From JAJRVM01 sp041752115 (GTDB taxonomy: Bacteria; Planctomycetota; Planctomycetia; Pirellulales; Pirellulaceae), in the NCBI GenBank assembly GCA_041752115.1, contig JBGSHS010000170.1, positions 1-64,000 of the forward strand: a DNA stretch of 64,000 nucleotides, in the 5' to 3' direction. Under the pieces are notes generated by a model that saw only the letters and a program-made list of their open reading frames with translations, ran no database searches and was not told the DNA's origin. Of the stretch, positions 8,479 to 17,799 are shown in pieces. Both the position numbers and the translations under genes were made by a program. Numbering within the stretch: the first letter of the stretch is position 1; the number at the start of each line of letters is the position of its first letter.

Positions 8479-9579
8479 ATGACGGGTGCACAAATGGACA
8501 CCGGCTCAGAGGGACCTCGCTTGGCGGTCGTTCCCCACCCCTGCGCTGAGCAAGGCGACCGAGAATTGCTCAAGCGATTCGTTGCGCAGAGCGATGCGGG
8601 TGCGTTTGAGGCGTTGGTGCATCGGTACGGCCCATTAGTATTGGGGGTCTGCCGTCGAATGCTACGCGACCACCATGCGGCCGACGACGCGTTTCAGGCG
8701 ACTTTCCTGGTGCTGTTTCGCCGAGCCGCATCGATTCGACAGCCCGACCTGCTGGGGAACTGGTTATACGGCGTGGCCTATCGCATCGCTTGTCGAGCGC
8801 GGATGCAGATCGCCAAGCGACACGATGTTGAAATGCGGACTCCGCTTATGTCGCAGTACAATGTCGCGGAACAGAGTGTTGATCAAGAGATGCAGCGACG
8901 CGAGCTTCGCGAAGCATTGGATGAAGCAATCAGCCAGCTGCCCAGAGCTTATCGTGATACTTTCGTGCTCTGCTGTGTGCAGAACCGAACTCAGGCCGAA
9001 GCGGCCCGGTTGATGGGATGTCCCATCGGGTCCATTTCGAGCCGACTGTCGACCGCACGTGAGAGAATTCGCGTTCGCCTGAGCCAGCGAGGCCTTGCAC
9101 TCTCCACTGGGTTATTGGCGACCCTGCTGGGAGATCAGCTTTCGGCAACTGAGCCTTCGCAAACCTTGTTGGATCGCTCAGTTCAACTGGCGACGAGTCA
9201 GGTGGCGAAGGGGGGTCTCGGCGGTTCGGCCACCGCCTCATTAGCGTCCGCTCGCGCGACGCACTGGGCAGACGCCGTGATCCGTGAGATGCAGTGGCGG
9301 TCGCTCACGCAGGCTGGACTGGCGGTCGCTGGCGGCCTGCTGGTTTGTCTGCTCGCATACCAATCGATCACATTTACAGTCGAGTCGTCGGCCTCGACCG
9401 GTACACTTGAACACAGACTGTCGGAAATCGGCGGCAATACCGTGGGATTGCAGCACTCCGAAGATGCTGCGTCGGCTCGCAGTGACTTGGCGGCCGTTTC
9501 TCCGGGAGCCTCCCACTCGTCCGGGACACCTCCGGCGAGAACCGACAGTACGCCGTTCGGTTCCTGCGGCAGTCGGTAG
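8479..9579 (+). CDS. ECF-type RNA polymerase sigma factor with membrane-anchored C-terminal extension
   Basis: 366 residues from ATG 8479 (GGGGAG at 8463-8468); the frame is open further up to 8341, but the sigma domain starts after this ATG. Region 2 ('HHAADDAFQATFLVLFRR') and region 4 ('LPRAYRDTFVLCCVQNRTQ', then 'GCPIGSISSRLSTARERI') are intact, so it should bind core polymerase and recognise a promoter. After region 4 there are about 170 further residues with one membrane helix ('AGLAVAGGLLVCLLAYQSI') near residues 280-300. Planctomycetes have expanded ECF groups with such tails, thought to replace a separate anti-sigma factor. No zinc-finger anti-sigma gene is adjacent, in keeping with self-contained control. 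Confidence 0.88.
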   Translation: MTGAQMDTGSEGPRLAVVPHPCAEQGDRELLKRFVAQSDAGAFEALVHRYGPLVLGVCRRMLRDHHAADDAFQATFLVLFRRAASIRQPDLLGNWLYGVAYRIACRARMQIAKRHDVEMRTPLMSQYNVAEQSVDQEMQRRELREALDEAISQLPRAYRDTFVLCCVQNRTQAEAARLMGCPIGSISSRLSTARERIRVRLSQRGLALSTGLLATLLGDQLSATEPSQTLLDRSVQLATSQVAKGGLGGSATASLASARATHWADAVIREMQWRSLTQAGLAVAGGLLVCLLAYQSITFTVESSASTGTLEHRLSEIGGNTVGLQHSEDAASARSDLAAVSPGASHSSGTPPARTDSTPFGSCGSR

Positions 9580-9883
9580 CAAGCCAGAATTATTTGCCAA
9601 TCCGGTGCGGGCCGCTATCGTGTCGTGTTTGGCCATCGGCAGATCCCGTTGTCTATCGGTCCGCTCTAAACCGATCAGCGGGCTGTGGACAGTAAGCGAT
9701 GGCTCGTAAGCCGAACGTTATCCGTACATTATTCGAGCGCGCGAAGCCCTCAAGACCCTTCATTCACGAGATGCTTCGCTGCGCTCATTTTCCTTACACT
9801 GTGTTGCGCAAACGGCGTCCGACCGAGCGCCGCGTCCACAGCTTTCGATCCGCCCGCAGCGCGATGCGTCCGGAGCGTGAACG
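9580..9883. other. Convergent intergenic region, nothing seen
   Basis: 304 bases between the ECF sigma gene and the end of the beta-helix gene. A short AGCGT-GA-ACGCT dyad near 9876 is the only structure noticed. Confidence 0.4.
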
Positions 9884-11674
9884 CTACTCGGAAGGCTCAG
9901 TCACCCAATCGCCGAGATTCACATCGAACAGGGGCGTGTCTGATCCTTCGGCGGCCATCGTCACGCAGGACACGGCGACTCCCAGAGTCCGGTCATCGTT
10001 GGAGTTGGGGTTTCCCGCTTGAGGCACCCAAGGGGCACAACGCAACTGCAACGTAATCCACTCCTTCGCCGAGGGGGGCAGATCCACGGTCAGCGGCGCA
10101 CCATCTTCGGGCAGGGTGGCCAGACGCCGGTCGCCGAGGTAGAGTCCCGCATCTTCTGACCGGGCCGCTGGCGGAACGGACAGATCGATGGTCAGTTTAT
10201 ACGGTTTGTTGATCACGACTGGCAGCGTCAGTTCAGATGCGTTCTGACTCCAACGCATGGTGGCAGGATGCTTCTCAGTGCCTCGGCGTTCGCGGCCGTT
10301 CCAACCACGCAGGAACCGGCCATCACCCGCCGCGCCAATCTGCAGACGGTAGTTGACTCGAGCCTCGGGTGTCGCGTCCATCGCGTCCTGTTCGTTCGCC
10401 AGCATCTGCACGTGACGCGCCCCCTGATTATCGACCCGAAAACCACCGTGTGCCTGGTTGGCCACAAGGATGGCCGAACGCACCTTGGCTCCCGTTTGAA
10501 CCTGGGTCCCTTCCTGATCAAACGTGCACGCCTGGACGATCGCCTTGCCGGCGTCCAATTGGATGGCCGGCGATCCGACGTTCCGATTGTCCCAGTGTAC
10601 GAAATGGCAGGCATCGGCCGAAAAATGGCCGAAAGGGCTGCGCATCCAGACGCATCGATCGATGGGCCCCCAGAACGAACAGTTGACCAGGCTCAGTTTC
10701 CCCTCCATCTGCTCGCCGATTTCCACGCAGACCGAATCGGTACTGCTCCAGCGTCCGACAAACTCGCCATTGGTGATCAAAATGCCCGGTGGCTGCGCTT
10801 GTTCGACCAGAACAGCTCGCCGACATGAATCGGCTCCCAAACCGAGGAAATTGCCGTTGGTGGCGCCGGCCTGGGACTGCGAGAACTTGTAGCCCACTCC
10901 GTACCCGAAACAGAACGTGTTGAGGACGTAGTGCCAGTCCGTACGGGCCAGTTCGAAGGCCACGCCCTGCGTGTTGACCCACTTGCAGTAGGGATCCTCT
11001 GCCTGATAGGCCACGCCAAACGGCCACAGGTGCACATTCTCGATGTGGCCGATGTCATAGCACTCGTCCACGTAGATGCCGCGATAACTGGGATACCCCG
11101 TCACGTTGCGGATCAGATGGCGATGAGCGCGCACCATTTTGATCGCTTCGTACGGGTTCAGGAAGCAGCATTCCTGCACGGCCACATTCTCCGTATTCTC
11201 CGACAGCACGCACGGCGGATAGGGGACCGGTGGCACCTCGCTTTGCTGCCATTCGGGATAAACAACGATCAGCCCCTGGATGGCCGAATTCCGGCCGGCC
11301 AGTCGAATGAAGGGCGGCCCTTCCTGAGAACCGCGTCCGGCATAGGCCAGCAGCACGGAGCCATCCGGCTTGTCGGACTTGCTCGAAATGGTGGGTGGAA
11401 CGCGATACGTCCCCTGCAGCGTCACCCCCTGAGGAATCGACAGCGTGCCATGGATGCGGTAGCGTCCCGCCGGCACTTCGACAATCCCGCCGCCCGCCTG
11501 TGCGGCGGCAGCCAGAGTCTGCTGAAAGGCCGCCGTATTATCGGTCACCTCGTCGGCTTTCGCTCCACCTTGCGTCACGCACCACCGACTCTGAGGTGGC
11601 TCGTCAGCCGCCAGCAGCGTCTGCCACACGATCACCAGAATGAAACCATATGCGGCCATGGGTCGCTTGAACAT
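9884..11674 (-). CDS. Secreted pectate-lyase-3-like right-handed beta-helix protein
   Basis: 596 residues with a signal peptide ('GFILVIVWQTLLAADEPP', about 1-23). The next block, 'VTQGGAKADEVTDNTAAFQQ' then 'GGGIVEVPAGRYRI' and 'IPQGVTLQGTYR', is the hallmark start of the Pectate_lyase_3 fold found in GH28/GH55-like polygalacturonases and glucanases. Helical coils with 'ENVAVQECCFLNPYEAIKM' follow to about residue 420. The last 170 residues form a beta-rich accessory module. It is predicted to bind or cleave a polysaccharide outside the cytoplasm; the sugar and the catalytic residues cannot be assigned by eye. Last gene of the four-gene operon from 15317, 24 bases after the HEAT gene. Confidence 0.8.
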   Translation of the reverse strand: MFKRPMAAYGFILVIVWQTLLAADEPPQSRWCVTQGGAKADEVTDNTAAFQQTLAAAAQAGGGIVEVPAGRYRIHGTLSIPQGVTLQGTYRVPPTISSKSDKPDGSVLLAYAGRGSQEGPPFIRLAGRNSAIQGLIVVYPEWQQSEVPPVPYPPCVLSENTENVAVQECCFLNPYEAIKMVRAHRHLIRNVTGYPSYRGIYVDECYDIGHIENVHLWPFGVAYQAEDPYCKWVNTQGVAFELARTDWHYVLNTFCFGYGVGYKFSQSQAGATNGNFLGLGADSCRRAVLVEQAQPPGILITNGEFVGRWSSTDSVCVEIGEQMEGKLSLVNCSFWGPIDRCVWMRSPFGHFSADACHFVHWDNRNVGSPAIQLDAGKAIVQACTFDQEGTQVQTGAKVRSAILVANQAHGGFRVDNQGARHVQMLANEQDAMDATPEARVNYRLQIGAAGDGRFLRGWNGRERRGTEKHPATMRWSQNASELTLPVVINKPYKLTIDLSVPPAARSEDAGLYLGDRRLATLPEDGAPLTVDLPPSAKEWITLQLRCAPWVPQAGNPNSNDDRTLGVAVSCVTMAAEGSDTPLFDVNLGDWVTEPSE

Positions 11675-11698
11675 TTCGCAGTCTCCACGTCATGCGTT

Positions 11699-13129
11699 TC
11701 ACCGATTGCGGGCCGGCGTCTTGGGGCGGACCCACGTCTGCCCCTTCTTATAGCGATGGGCCCGATCAATGACGGTCGCGTCTTGGCTGATCTGAATGAC
11801 CTGGTCGAGCACCTGGTCGAACTCCTCTTTGTTCGGCTGCCTCAGATCGCGGTGGTGGGCCAATTCCACGATCGACTGGCACGCTTGCTGCGCATACGCT
11901 GGCTGTTCGATGTACCGGATGAGATATCGCAGCGTGTCCATCGTACGTATCGCCGACGCCCGCTGCAGCACCAGGTTTCGCTCAGCATCATCCGTGCAGA
12001 GCTCCATGGCCTGCTCAATCCGGCCAAGTTTCTCCGCATCCGAGCGTCCGTCAGGCAAGGGAGCCACGCGAATCAAGGCACGCAGAGCCATCGTGCGATG
12101 CTCGGCGTGCGGATCGGCCTTGTACAGCTCGACCAGGCGATCAGCCACCGAAGCGTCGGGCCAACTGCAAAGAGCGCGAATCCCCGCCTCATGCTCCACC
12201 TCATCGGCGGCACCAATCGCGGATTCGACAATACTGAGTGCCGCCGGCCCTCCGACTCGCCCCAGTGTCGGCAGAATCTCCCGACGCTCCTCCGGCTTGA
12301 GTCCGTTAATCGCGGCCAACAGTGTGGCGGTCCGTGCGGCTTCGTTGGTCAGGCGATTGCAGACAAACATCACCGCCTTCTCTGCCGCCACGCGTTCGCG
12401 TCCCTCCTCCGCCCTGAGCACGCCCTGAATCATTCCCGGCAGATGTTCGGGACCCGCCAGTTGCCCCAACGCAATCATGGCGGCCGCACGCACCGTCGGT
12501 TCATTGTCCAGAGCAGCAGTCAGTATCACCGGAATCGTGTCGAGTGCCCGGCGTTGGGCCAGGATCTCTATCAAGATCACGCGTTGAGCGGGCGTGGCCG
12601 TCGTCATATCGGTCACGATCAACGGCGACACGCGCTCTCCCGCCATTCGCGTCAGACTCGTGCGCGCCGCCGCTTGCTTCTCCGCGGAACTGCCACGCAG
12701 CAGTTCCAGCAACAGTGTCACGTCGGCCGGTTCTCCCAGCTTGCCAAGTGCTTCAATCGCTGCGACTTGTACCGCCGCATCCGCGCTGCCGGTCATTCGC
12801 TCCAGGACACCAGGCCGGGCGTACGTATCGCCCCGCTCAGCCAATGCCCGCAACAGCCCTACCTGTGCGTCCGCGGGGAGCTTCGGCAAGAGAGCGGCAA
12901 ACTCCTTGGTAGCCACCGTTCCTTTGGCTTCCATCCGCACCTGCTCCAGACCTAGTGCCCGAAGGTCCTGGTCCTCGTCCTGGAGTAACCCGACCACCAT
13001 CTGGATCAGTTCGGCGTTTGCCTCGTCGGCGGCCTCCGCACTCGGCTCGCTCTGCCCTCTCGCAGCGGGCAACGCTCCCAGCAGCACCAGACCTAACAAG
13101 ATTCCAGGCAGACTACGGTAACACGTCAT
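11699..13129 (-). CDS. Secreted HEAT-repeat protein
   Basis: 476 residues. The signal peptide covers 1-25 ('LPGILLGLVLLGALPAARGQ'), and GGGAGGAAACC sits right before the ATG. The body is a run of HEAT/PBS-lyase-like alpha hairpins, for example 'LGLEQVRMEAKG', 'AIEALGKLGEPADVTLLLEL', 'AAMIALGQLAGPEHLPGMI' and 'ILPTLGRVGGPAALSIV', roughly one per 35-40 residues. HEAT solenoids bind partner proteins; there is no catalytic motif. Its place between a second HEAT protein and a secreted beta-helix suggests a scaffold for exported sugar-processing enzymes, which is inference. Confidence 0.85.
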   Translation of the reverse strand: MTCYRSLPGILLGLVLLGALPAARGQSEPSAEAADEANAELIQMVVGLLQDEDQDLRALGLEQVRMEAKGTVATKEFAALLPKLPADAQVGLLRALAERGDTYARPGVLERMTGSADAAVQVAAIEALGKLGEPADVTLLLELLRGSSAEKQAAARTSLTRMAGERVSPLIVTDMTTATPAQRVILIEILAQRRALDTIPVILTAALDNEPTVRAAAMIALGQLAGPEHLPGMIQGVLRAEEGRERVAAEKAVMFVCNRLTNEAARTATLLAAINGLKPEERREILPTLGRVGGPAALSIVESAIGAADEVEHEAGIRALCSWPDASVADRLVELYKADPHAEHRTMALRALIRVAPLPDGRSDAEKLGRIEQAMELCTDDAERNLVLQRASAIRTMDTLRYLIRYIEQPAYAQQACQSIVELAHHRDLRQPNKEEFDQVLDQVIQISQDATVIDRAHRYKKGQTWVRPKTPARNR

Positions 13130-13334
13130 GGTTTCCTCCCGGACGATAGCTTCCAGAGCAGGCGAGGAGAGGAGAGGGGAGGGGAGCCAGTAGAACGGTG
13201 AGAGAATCGGAGACAGAACGAGAGGCAGCGGCTATCGCCTCTCGCCGGTCTCAATCCGGTCATCCCTCTCCTGTCTGATGCCTGCTCCCGCCTCTCTCCT
13301 CAACCCAAGTACAAGTAGCTGGGCGTACTGGAAA

Positions 13335-14039
13335 TCAATCGGACTTGCCGGCACAGGCCAACACGCCACGAGTGGCTGCCACACGCACGTGCTTGGGCTG
13401 GTCCTGTGCACTGAGTCGCTTATACACTGCCAGCGCGTCGACCTTGTTTCCGTCAGCCAGCAACGCTTCCGCACACGACAACGCAGCATCACTCACAGCG
13501 GCCTGCACCTTGGGAGTTGCCCCACTGACGTCCCCCAGACTCTTCGCCGCGTCCTTCGTGCGGATGTCACCCAAAGCAAAGGCGGCGGCACAGGCGACAC
13601 ACTCATCGCTGTCCCCCAGCAAAGCGGCCAGTTGGGCCACGCTGTCGGCGTCACCGCGGACGCCAAGTGAGCCAATAATCCCAATCTTCACGGCCCCCTC
13701 AGTCTGAGGCAGTGCCTCGCGCAGCGCCTGACCGGCTTCGGCCGCGGGAATACGTTCCAGCGCGTAGCGGGCCATATGGGAAAGTTCTGGATTGGTCAGA
13801 ATGGCGGCCAGAGCGGGGACACTCCGGCCAGTACCGATAACCATGAGTTGGCGGCACACGAAGTCCTTGGCGTCCCGCGACACATCGGTCGCCAGTACGG
13901 CCGCCAGGCGATCCTCCAAGTCCTGTCTGGCCGCGGCATCATCACGCGTGGTGACCACGGCATCATCAATCGGGTTCAACAGACTGCGATCTGTTCCCCA
14001 GTCATACGTCTTCAGTGCGTCAAAAGCTTGATCCAACAT
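13335..14039 (-). CDS. HEAT-repeat protein, cytoplasmic-looking
   Basis: 234 residues without a signal peptide; AAGGGAA lies just upstream of the ATG. HEAT-type repeats are clear: 'AKDFVCRQLMVIGTGRSVPA', 'MARYALERIPAAEAGQALRE', 'KIGIIGSLGVRGDADSVAQL' and 'CVACAAAFALGDIRTKDAA'. Its end, 'KHVRVAATRGVLACAGKSD', is one more half repeat. It looks like a complete small solenoid, although it could be read as the first part of a longer HEAT protein. The 205 bases to the next HEAT gene (13130-13334) hold a purine-rich run but no gene. It lies 57 bases after the oxidoreductase and is probably co-transcribed. Confidence 0.8.
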   Translation of the reverse strand: MLDQAFDALKTYDWGTDRSLLNPIDDAVVTTRDDAAARQDLEDRLAAVLATDVSRDAKDFVCRQLMVIGTGRSVPALAAILTNPELSHMARYALERIPAAEAGQALREALPQTEGAVKIGIIGSLGVRGDADSVAQLAALLGDSDECVACAAAFALGDIRTKDAAKSLGDVSGATPKVQAAVSDAALSCAEALLADGNKVDALAVYKRLSAQDQPKHVRVAATRGVLACAGKSD

Positions 14040-14096
14040 ATCGAGTTCCCTTGGTTGGGCAGAAGGCTAATGGGAGACGAAGTACGGCAGCCAGAC

Positions 14097-15317
14097 CTAC
14101 AGTTGCCACGGCTCACGGCGCGCCCGATCCAGGAACCGGTTCGCTTCCTGATCGCCGGGGAATTCCTGTTTGGCCGCGTCCCACTTCAGGGAGCGTTTCA
14201 GCGTATAGGCGGTGATCCCCAGGTGGCTCAATGCGACGGTGTTCACAGCCAACTCAATGTCGCGGAAGGGCCTTTCGCGCGTCTTCACACACTCAATGAA
14301 ATCGCCGTAAATCCCGCCGGACCCCTTGTACGACGGCACCGGTTTTGCCGGCCTGGTTTCACCCGGAGTCCCTTCGACCTGTAGATTCTCGGTGTGCGGA
14401 CGATTGTGGTAGATCACAATCCCATTCGGATAGCGATATTCGAGGAACTGTTGCCCTTCTTCATCGTGGTAGACAATCTCCTCGGGTTGGATCTCACGCA
14501 CATCCACGGCGAATGTCGCGCCGCCGAAATGGTGTGCCCCCCAGTCGGTCATGCCACCGCCTGAGTAGTCGATATACGAGCGCCAACTGCCACCGCCGGT
14601 GCCGAAGTTGCCGTCGCACCGATCCGAATTGTAGGGGGCCCACGGGGCCGGACCGAGCCACAGATCCCAATCCATATCGGGCGGACATTCCTGAGCAGGC
14701 AAATTGCACGGCTGCGAGAGTGGACCCACATTCACGTTGATCCACTTGACTGTCCCCAACTCTCCCCCCCAGCATTTGTCGACGATGGGGCGATAATCCT
14801 CCAACACACGCTGGCTGCCACCCGACACCACTCGCGCGTAACGACGGGCCGCTTCGATCATCAGTGGTCCTTCGCGGAGCGTACGAGTTTCCGGCTTCTG
14901 GCAATACACATCCTTTCCGCTGCGACACGCTTCGACCACCATGATCGCGTGCCAGTGGTCTGGCGTAGCAACATGCACGGCGTCGATGTCCGTCCGCGCC
15001 AACAGCTCGCGAAAGTCGTTGTACGCCTGGCAGTCGCTGTTCTGGTAGTGCGCGTCGACCTTCCCTTTGGCCGCGTCCCGGACTTTCCCCCGCACATCGC
15101 ACACCGCCACGTACTGAACGTCGGGACGCCCCATGAACGCCCCCAGGTCTCCGCCTCCCATGTTGCCAATGCCAATGCCTGCCATCACGATGCGATCACT
15201 GGCCGGCGGTGTTTCCTGGGTTCCCAGTGCTGTCGACGTGATGATGTACGGCAGACTCAACGCCGCGCCGGCCGTTTTGAGAAAATCGCGGCGAGTTGCT
15301 TGATGATGCTGACCCAT
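14097..15317 (-). CDS. Gfo/Idh/MocA family oxidoreductase, Tat-exported, with QKP in place of EKP
   Basis: 406 residues. GAGGAG lies 6 bases before the ATG. The Tat signal 'TRRDFLKTAGAALSLPYII' occupies residues 8-26. The Rossmann domain follows ('IVMAGIGIGNMGGGDLGAF'). The usual EKP signature reads 'DVYCQKPETRTLREGP': the lysine and proline are kept but glutamate is replaced by glutamine, a variant seen in several planctomycete subgroups. The C-terminal half has 'MTDWGAHHFGGATFA'. It is the first gene of an apparent operon with two HEAT proteins and a beta-helix (to 9884), which fits periplasmic oxidation of a polysaccharide-derived sugar. Substrate unknown. Confidence 0.9.
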   Translation of the reverse strand: MGQHHQATRRDFLKTAGAALSLPYIITSTALGTQETPPASDRIVMAGIGIGNMGGGDLGAFMGRPDVQYVAVCDVRGKVRDAAKGKVDAHYQNSDCQAYNDFRELLARTDIDAVHVATPDHWHAIMVVEACRSGKDVYCQKPETRTLREGPLMIEAARRYARVVSGGSQRVLEDYRPIVDKCWGGELGTVKWINVNVGPLSQPCNLPAQECPPDMDWDLWLGPAPWAPYNSDRCDGNFGTGGGSWRSYIDYSGGGMTDWGAHHFGGATFAVDVREIQPEEIVYHDEEGQQFLEYRYPNGIVIYHNRPHTENLQVEGTPGETRPAKPVPSYKGSGGIYGDFIECVKTRERPFRDIELAVNTVALSHLGITAYTLKRSLKWDAAKQEFPGDQEANRFLDRARREPWQL

Positions 15318-15515
15318 AGTGGCTCCTCACGAGGATGATATTGGAGGGATTTCATTTCGCGGCCGTGCCATCCGCAGATGTTGTTCGACAGGCTCGGCGA
15401 GCAACGGCCCGGCGAACGCAGTACCGCCGGCACCACGGCTCGAAACGCCGCGAGTTGACCAGGCCTTGCGGCCAAGAAACCATCCTACACACAATCGAAC
15501 CGGTGTGATACTCGA

Positions 15516-15539
15516 TGGACAGCGACTTGGACAGCGACT
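15516..15539 (+). repeat. Tandem 12-bp repeat TGGACAGCGACT x2
   Basis: Two exact head-to-tail copies (15516-15527, 15528-15539). An 11/12 copy follows at 15626-15636 and an exact inverted copy at 15904-15915. Together they bracket about 400 bases of non-coding DNA. Confidence 0.6.
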
Positions 15540-15727
15540 GGTGGGCTGCGAGCGGAGTTACGAGTGGGATCGCCAACTTCTGGACTGCCTACCCCATCTT
15601 CGGGGACTGCTTGCACCATCATAGCTGGACAGCGACAGTTTTCGACCTACATGCTGGACCCCAACGGCCTCGTGCCGTGGGTGAAACCGCTGGACAGCTC
15701 GAGGCGACTGCCCCGAAAAACAGCCCT

Positions 15728-15772
15728 CCTTTCCCTCGAATCGCCGAGGAAAGCGGCGGTTCGAGGGAAAGG
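15728..15772 (-). terminator. Long perfect hairpin, possible terminator of the histidine kinase gene
   Basis: A 19-bp stem (15728-15746 with 15754-15772) with a single T-G wobble and a 7-base loop. On the minus strand it is followed, after about 7 bases, by GTTTTT. It lies about 225 bases after the kinase stop at 15998, so it could end that transcript. Its length is also compatible with a mobile-element remnant. Confidence 0.45.
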
Positions 15773-15997
15773 TAGGCATACCGAGTGGACGACGTCGTGC
15801 AAGCTCTCCCTCGAATTCACCACGAGAGGCGAGCTCTCGTGGGGTCCGTTTCGCCGTATGTCGCAGCCAGCTAAGCGGTTCGGCGGATAGAGGAATGTCA
15901 AAGAGTCGCTGTCCAATGAGGGACTCGATCCAGTGGTCGAAGGTCCTCCCAGAACCACCAGGCACGAACGATTGACGGGGAGGTAATGGGCGTCTGA

Positions 15998-17584
15998 TCA
16001 GGGTGCCTGGACATCATCACCAGGATTGCCCAGGCGATATTCGAGCGGGCGATATTCGAGCGGGAAGGTGGCGCGGATTCGTGTCCCCGACCCGGGCGCC
16101 GATTCCATCTCCAGCGAATTGCCCAGCAATCGAGCGCGTTCGCGGATCCCCGCCAATCCGTAGCGGTCGTCCGCCACCTGCTCCGCGGAAAAGCCGACGC
16201 CCCAATCCTGAACTTCCAGGACCAATTCATCCGCACTACTGCTGAGCGTTACCTGGACTTTCTTGCTCTGACTGTGACGGACGGCATTGGTGATCGACTC
16301 TTGAGCGATGCGATAGACGGCGGTCTCCAACACCGGGGCCAATCGGACGGCGCGGACGGTGCAGCTGTAAGTGATCTCCGGTGCGGATGGTCGTTCCAGC
16401 ATTTGGTTGATGAAATCGGCGATGGCAGTGGCCACACCGAATTCTTCCAGGACCGACGTGGTGGTACGATTCATCAGTGCGCGCACTTCAGAAGAAGCCT
16501 GGCGAAGCGATCTGACGCCGGCTTCGAAAGCGGCTTGAGCGCGCTGGTCATCTGCTTCCGCGAGCCGATGATACGACTCGAATTGCATCAGCGCTCCGAC
16601 CAGCCGCTGAGCAACTCCATCGTGAATCTCGTAAGTGATCAGTTGGCGTTCGCGATCGCTCGCCCGCAACATGCGTCGCAAGGCCTCCCGCTCCTGTTGC
16701 AGGGACGTTTCCGCTGAGCGTCGCTCCAGTACCTCCTGCTCCAGTTGAACGTTGGTTGCCTGCAGTTCGGCGGTGCGCAGCGCCACACGTCGTTCCAGAT
16801 CGTCGCGTGCCTCCTGCAACTCCAACTGTGCATGCTTCCGATCGGTAATATCGGTGATGAAGCCTTCCACGGCCTCCAGCACGCCTGTCGCGGAGAAGAC
16901 ACCGACTCCCTGCTCCCAGACCCACTTCTGAGTGCCTTGCGCGGTGATGATGCGGTATTCGAGCTGAAAGCGTCGGTGCTGCTCGATCGCCTTCTGCACT
17001 TCATCCCAGACGTATTGGCGATCCTCGGGGTATACGACCTCACCAAAGCCGACCCCCCAGTTCCTCGTTAATTCCGCCGGCCGATAGCCAGTCAGTTGCG
17101 TACTCCCCTCGCTGACGAACGCCATGTTCCACTGCGGGGAGTTGAGACAGCGATAGGCCATGCCAGGCAAGTTGGACATGAGGGTTTCCAGAATCCGCTG
17201 ACTCTCCTGCAACGCCCCAAACATCCGTTTGCGTTCCGTCATGTCGTGAGCGAATCCGAGGCAGCCGATGATCGCATTCGACGCGCCAATCAGTGGTTCA
17301 AGGTGCGTCAGATAGATGCGACCCTGCCATTCGAACTCGTAGTCGACTTCCTGTCCCCCGAGCGCTCGTCGATGAGCCGCCAGGGCCACGTTGTCTTCGT
17401 CGACCGTCTGCAGGTATTCGGAAACCAGAGTACCCACAACCTGGCTCGGCTGCAGTTTGAGTTCCTTCAAACCGCCACCGAAGGAGGCTGTAAATCGCAG
17501 GTCGGTATCGGTAGCCCAAACGACACCAGGGATCTTCTCCGCCATGAGTTGAAAGAGAGCCAGTTGCTGTTGTGCGCGATGCAT
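15998..17584 (-). CDS. Cytoplasmic PAS-PAS sensor histidine kinase, NarL/UhpB (HisKA_3) type
   Basis: 528 residues with no membrane segment. PAS 1 is at about 10-118 ('KIPGVVWATDTDLRFTASF', ending 'GFAHDMTERKR'), PAS 2 with its PAC at about 128-250 (ending 'FITDITDRKH'), a coiled coil at about 250-308, the HisKA_3 phosphoacceptor at His321 in 'ITYEIHDGVAQRLVGAL', and an HATPase at about 430-515 ('VQDWGVGFS', 'YGLAGIRERARLLG'). HisKA_3 kinases normally signal to LuxR-type response regulators; none is adjacent, so it is an orphan. The C-terminus carries a duplicated 'PLEYR' encoded by a 15-bp tandem repeat at 16034-16063. Confidence 0.9.
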   Translation of the reverse strand: MHRAQQQLALFQLMAEKIPGVVWATDTDLRFTASFGGGLKELKLQPSQVVGTLVSEYLQTVDEDNVALAAHRRALGGQEVDYEFEWQGRIYLTHLEPLIGASNAIIGCLGFAHDMTERKRMFGALQESQRILETLMSNLPGMAYRCLNSPQWNMAFVSEGSTQLTGYRPAELTRNWGVGFGEVVYPEDRQYVWDEVQKAIEQHRRFQLEYRIITAQGTQKWVWEQGVGVFSATGVLEAVEGFITDITDRKHAQLELQEARDDLERRVALRTAELQATNVQLEQEVLERRSAETSLQQEREALRRMLRASDRERQLITYEIHDGVAQRLVGALMQFESYHRLAEADDQRAQAAFEAGVRSLRQASSEVRALMNRTTTSVLEEFGVATAIADFINQMLERPSAPEITYSCTVRAVRLAPVLETAVYRIAQESITNAVRHSQSKKVQVTLSSSADELVLEVQDWGVGFSAEQVADDRYGLAGIRERARLLGNSLEMESAPGSGTRIRATFPLEYRPLEYRLGNPGDDVQAP

Positions 17585-17799
17585 GGCGCGTTGTCCCTGT
17601 AGACGCGGTCAGGGCGACACTCCCGGAACCCCAGGCGCATCGAGTTGACCGGTAATGATGACACCCCAGTTGCCCGCACTTCAATAGCCGCCCCTGCTGT
17701 CCTCTTGCCCGACTTCCCTCCACAATTCTGGCGTCCGTCCTCCAAAATTCAACGGGCAACGAGAAATTCACCCGTTCCTTGAAGACGGCCAGTACGCTG

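Larger units (their letters stand above)
15318..15997. other. Repeat-rich intergenic region, no gene
   Basis: 680 bases between the oxidoreductase start and the end of a histidine kinase. No credible gene. It holds copies of a 12-bp TGGACAGCGACT element in both orientations (15516, 15528, 15626, inverted at 15904) and two strong hairpins (15728-15772, and 15820-15842 with 9-bp arms CCACGAGAG / CTCTCGTGG). Confidence 0.5.

Noticed and set aside
10931..12955. 674-codon open frame on the plus strand
   Set aside because: Antisense to the beta-helix and HEAT genes; Arg/His-rich composition typical of a shadow frame.
13140..13200. Purine-rich GGAGAGGGGA run as a regulatory repeat
   Set aside because: Simple low-complexity bias between two HEAT genes; no exact unit or dyad.
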